Positions 5,542 through 7,726 of a DNA stretch of 7,726 nucleotides are shown one piece after another (positions within the stretch are counted from its first letter, which is position 1; every line of letters begins with the position of its first letter). This DNA is from JBDTDV01 sp039922875 (GTDB lineage Bacteria > Actinomycetota > Actinomycetes > Actinomycetales > Microbacteriaceae). A model generated the notes under the pieces. It was not told the DNA's origin and searched no databases. It worked only from the letters and a program-made list of their open reading frames with translations. Location of the stretch: positions 1 to 7,726 of the forward strand of contig JBDTDV010000079.1 of assembly GCA_039922875.1 (NCBI GenBank), read 5' to 3'. A program made the position numbers and the translations under genes.

Positions 5542-7726
5542 TCAGGACCGGGCGCGCGCGTCGAGATCGGCACGGCACCGCTGAAGCAACATCGTGCTGG
5601 ACTGTAGCCGAGCCAGTGTTGCCGCCTGTTCCAGGCGCCCGTCGGGTCTGGAGCTCGGGGCGAGAGCTGCGCGCGCCCTCAACACCTCGGGCAGCCACCA
5701 CACATCGTCGTGCTCGGTGGCGATCGAAGCGGCCGCATCGAGAGTCGCGATTTCGGCTGCGCTATTGCCCTGCCGATGATGCAGGTCGGCGATCAGCGAC
5801 AACCAATACGGCATCCGCGCCAACGCCCCCTCGTGCGTCAACGACGCGATCCCAGCGCGAGCGCTACGAATTCCAGCGGCATCGCCCTGCGCCCAGCCGG
5901 TGAACACGATCGCCCACTGCCGGTAATACGCGAAGTCGTAGCGTCCGCACAACTCGGTCAATTCGGCGAGAACGTCGCAAAGCGAGGTGATATTACCGGT
6001 GATCTGTTGGGTGAGCGCTGCGTAGGACAGTGCAACCGTCAGCGAGTACGGGTGGTTGATCAGCCGAGCAGCCTCGACCGCACCGGCGCTGGCAGCCAGT
6101 GCCCCGATCTCATCTCCCAGCAGCCAGCGAGCATGAGCCCACCACGCTCGAGCGTGCACCTCGGTGCGCGTGCCGATCGGAAGCGAATCCGATTCGCCGG
6201 CCAGATCACATGCAAGTTGAAAGTGCTCGTCGGCTCTCGGGAGCAGACCAAGGCTCAGACTCGACCCGGCCAGCGCCAGGTGGGCTTGAGCGGCAAGCTC
6301 AGGCCGCTGCCCAGAGAGAGTGAGCGCCTGCTTTCCCCATTCGCATGCCTCAGCAGTGTGACCCTGTACGAAGGTGGTGGCGAACAGGGCGATCGCTGCC
6401 GTGCCACGGATCTCGTCAAGACCGAGACGCTCACCGAGGACGTCCGCCCGGCGTTCGTATCCTTCCAACTCAGCGGAGGCGTAGCCATGCCACGCATTCA
6501 ACGGAGGTAACAATTCCTGGAGTACCCCGAGCTCGCGTCGATCTCGCTCGCTGCTGGCTGGAAGCTCGCCGAGCAAGGCGAGGCAGCGCTGCCAGAATCG
6601 CACTGCCTCCGGGTGAGCAAACACCACGGCCGCCTGCCTGGCGGCGCGTTCATAGAACGGCAACGCCCGCTCGGGCCGCCCGCCCCGGTCATACTGCTCC
6701 GCGAGTTGAGCGGCCACTTCATCCAGGTGGCCGGACCACAGCAGCTCCAACGCTTGGGCCACACGACGGTGCAGGAGCCAACGGCGCGGTGGGCTCATCA
6801 TCCGATAGGCCGCCTCACGGAGCAGATCGTGGGCGAAGTCGTAGCCGCGACCGTGTTCCTGAAGGATCCGTCGACGCCAGAGCTCGTCGACCTGACGAAC
6901 AACGGTGTCCTCCCCCAGGTCGGACGCCTCGATCAGCAGGTCGAGAGTAAAGTCACGGCCGACCATGGAAGCCAGTGCGATCACTTCGCGGGCCGGTCCG
7001 GTCAGCCGTGACAACCGGTCGTCAAGCACGCCGCGCACATCCGCCGGTTCCACCGACCCCGGCGTCGAGGAGGACGCCCGCAGAGCCTCGAGCAGAAAGA
7101 ACGGGTTACCCGATGTTGTGGACATCAACAGGTCGAGATCTTCCTCGCCCACCGCGTGACCGAGCACTTCCTTTGCCAGCTCGGCCGCGTCCTGCGCAGA
7201 CAAGTTGCCCAGGGTCATCAGTTCCGCCTGGCCGGCCGCGCGCATACCGTCCAACCAACCGGCTAAATCGCTCGTGTCGAACTCTTCGCTGCGTGCGGTC
7301 GCGATCACCAGCAGCGGTGCCGAGCCGCGGGATGACATCAGTAGCGAAAGCCACGACATCGTCGCCTTGTCACACCACTGCAGATCGTCGACGGTGAGCA
7401 GCACGGGACGGTCCACGGCGAGGAATGCCCGCACCAGACCCTCGAAGAACCGTGACCGCTGCCAGGCATCCACCTTCGCGCGGAAACCGGAATTCGGGAC
7501 TGAGCCCCCGTCACCCGCAGGAACCAACCGCTCCACCTCAGCGCGCCAGACCGGATCCAGTCTTCGGGTCGCCATTCTCAAAAGCGGGCTTCGCAGCCAG
7601 TCAGCGACCGGCGCGAGTGGCACGGCACGTGTCGCTGCGAAGCACCGGGTCGCAACGACGATGGCATCCCGGCGGCGCACGGAACCGGCAACCTCCGTCA
7701 CCAGCCTGGTCTTTCCGACGCCTGCC
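5542..7726 (-). CDS. Large AAA/STAND-type ATPase with TPR-like C-terminal region (N-terminus cut by window edge)
   Basis: About 728 C-terminal residues of a large P-loop signalling ATPase are present. The frame is open through base 7725, and the last codons before the edge encode AGVGKTRL (7725-7702), a Walker A loop, so the GTG at 7701 is internal. Numbered from that GTG: Walker B is VLLTVDDLQW (100-109); TSGNPFFLLEALR (196-208) matches the sensor region of AAA_16/MalT-like ATPases; and FAHDLLREAAY (289-299) is the winged-helix signature that follows the ATPase core. From about residue 340 to the end the sequence is Ala/Leu-rich and helical with TPR-like spacing. Such proteins carry either a C-terminal LuxR helix-turn-helix or an N-terminal domain such as a class III adenylate cyclase or a SARP/BTAD domain. 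This one ends (LQRCRADLDARARS) with no LuxR domain, so any output domain must be upstream of the window. It could be a regulator of the neighbouring FAD oxidase. Confidence 0.9.
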   Translation of the reverse strand, partial: AGVGKTRLVTEVAGSVRRRDAIVVATRCFAATRAVPLAPVADWLRSPLLRMATRRLDPVWRAEVERLVPAGDGGSVPNSGFRAKVDAWQRSRFFEGLVRAFLAVDRPVLLTVDDLQWCDKATMSWLSLLMSSRGSAPLLVIATARSEEFDTSDLAGWLDGMRAAGQAELMTLGNLSAQDAAELAKEVLGHAVGEEDLDLLMSTTSGNPFFLLEALRASSSTPGSVEPADVRGVLDDRLSRLTGPAREVIALASMVGRDFTLDLLIEASDLGEDTVVRQVDELWRRRILQEHGRGYDFAHDLLREAAYRMMSPPRRWLLHRRVAQALELLWSGHLDEVAAQLAEQYDRGGRPERALPFYERAARQAAVVFAHPEAVRFWQRCLALLGELPASSERDRRELGVLQELLPPLNAWHGYASAELEGYERRADVLGERLGLDEIRGTAAIALFATTFVQGHTAEACEWGKQALTLSGQRPELAAQAHLALAGSSLSLGLLPRADEHFQLACDLAGESDSLPIGTRTEVHARAWWAHARWLLGDEIGALAASAGAVEAARLINHPYSLTVALSYAALTQQITGNITSLCDVLAELTELCGRYDFAYYRQWAIVFTGWAQGDAAGIRSARAGIASLTHEGALARMPYWLSLIADLHHRQGNSAAEIATLDAAASIATEHDDVWWLPEVLRARAALAPSSRPDGRLEQAATLARLQSSTMLLQRCRADLDARARS

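Noticed and set aside
5710..6510. Open frame (266 codons) on the plus strand inside the ATPase gene
   Set aside because: Antisense shadow of the ATPase; composition is unlike a protein and no start signal is seen.

Overview
The window is dense, high-GC bacterial DNA with tightly spaced genes and strong G/C third-position bias. The protein families (mycobacterial-style serine hydrolase, DUF1326/DUF2182 pair, berberine-bridge-type FAD oxidase, large AAA/TPR signalling ATPase) fit an actinomycete, most likely a Mycobacterium/Mycolicibacterium-type organism. That placement is an inference from composition and family content. I see no rRNA, tRNA, CRISPR array, transposase or other mobile-element gene.

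Layout. The left part (1-2392) is read on the plus strand: the C-terminal majority of a class-C-beta-lactamase-like serine hydrolase (cut by the left edge), then 50 bases later a 12-helix MFS transporter. The rest (2463-7726) is read on the minus strand. In transcription order it holds a large AAA/STAND-type ATPase with a TPR-like C-terminal half (N-terminus cut by the right edge inside or just before the Walker A loop), a berberine-bridge-enzyme-like FAD oxidase, a small cysteine-motif DUF1326 protein, and a DUF2182 polytopic membrane protein. The two halves converge on a 70-base gap (2393-2462) that carries an 8-bp tandem repeat.

How the genes may work together. DUF1326 and DUF2182 are 6 bases apart and surely co-transcribed. 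Both carry conserved-looking cysteine clusters (CxCxxxCPC in the soluble one; CxxxC and CxxCC in the membrane one), so a joint metal- or thiol-linked role is plausible. The FAD oxidase lies 124 bases upstream on the same strand and may belong to the same transcription unit. Its leader (5386-5541) is the most structured non-coding stretch here: a 9-bp inverted repeat with widely spaced arms, a compact 5-bp inverted repeat, a possible -10 box, a hairpin and a 9-bp direct repeat just before the ribosome binding site. The ATPase gene next to it resembles large regulatory ATPases but ends without a LuxR-type DNA-binding domain.

The best candidate for an under-described system is the FAD oxidase / DUF1326 / DUF2182 cluster with its structured control region. 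The biochemical role of this set cannot be established from the sequence.
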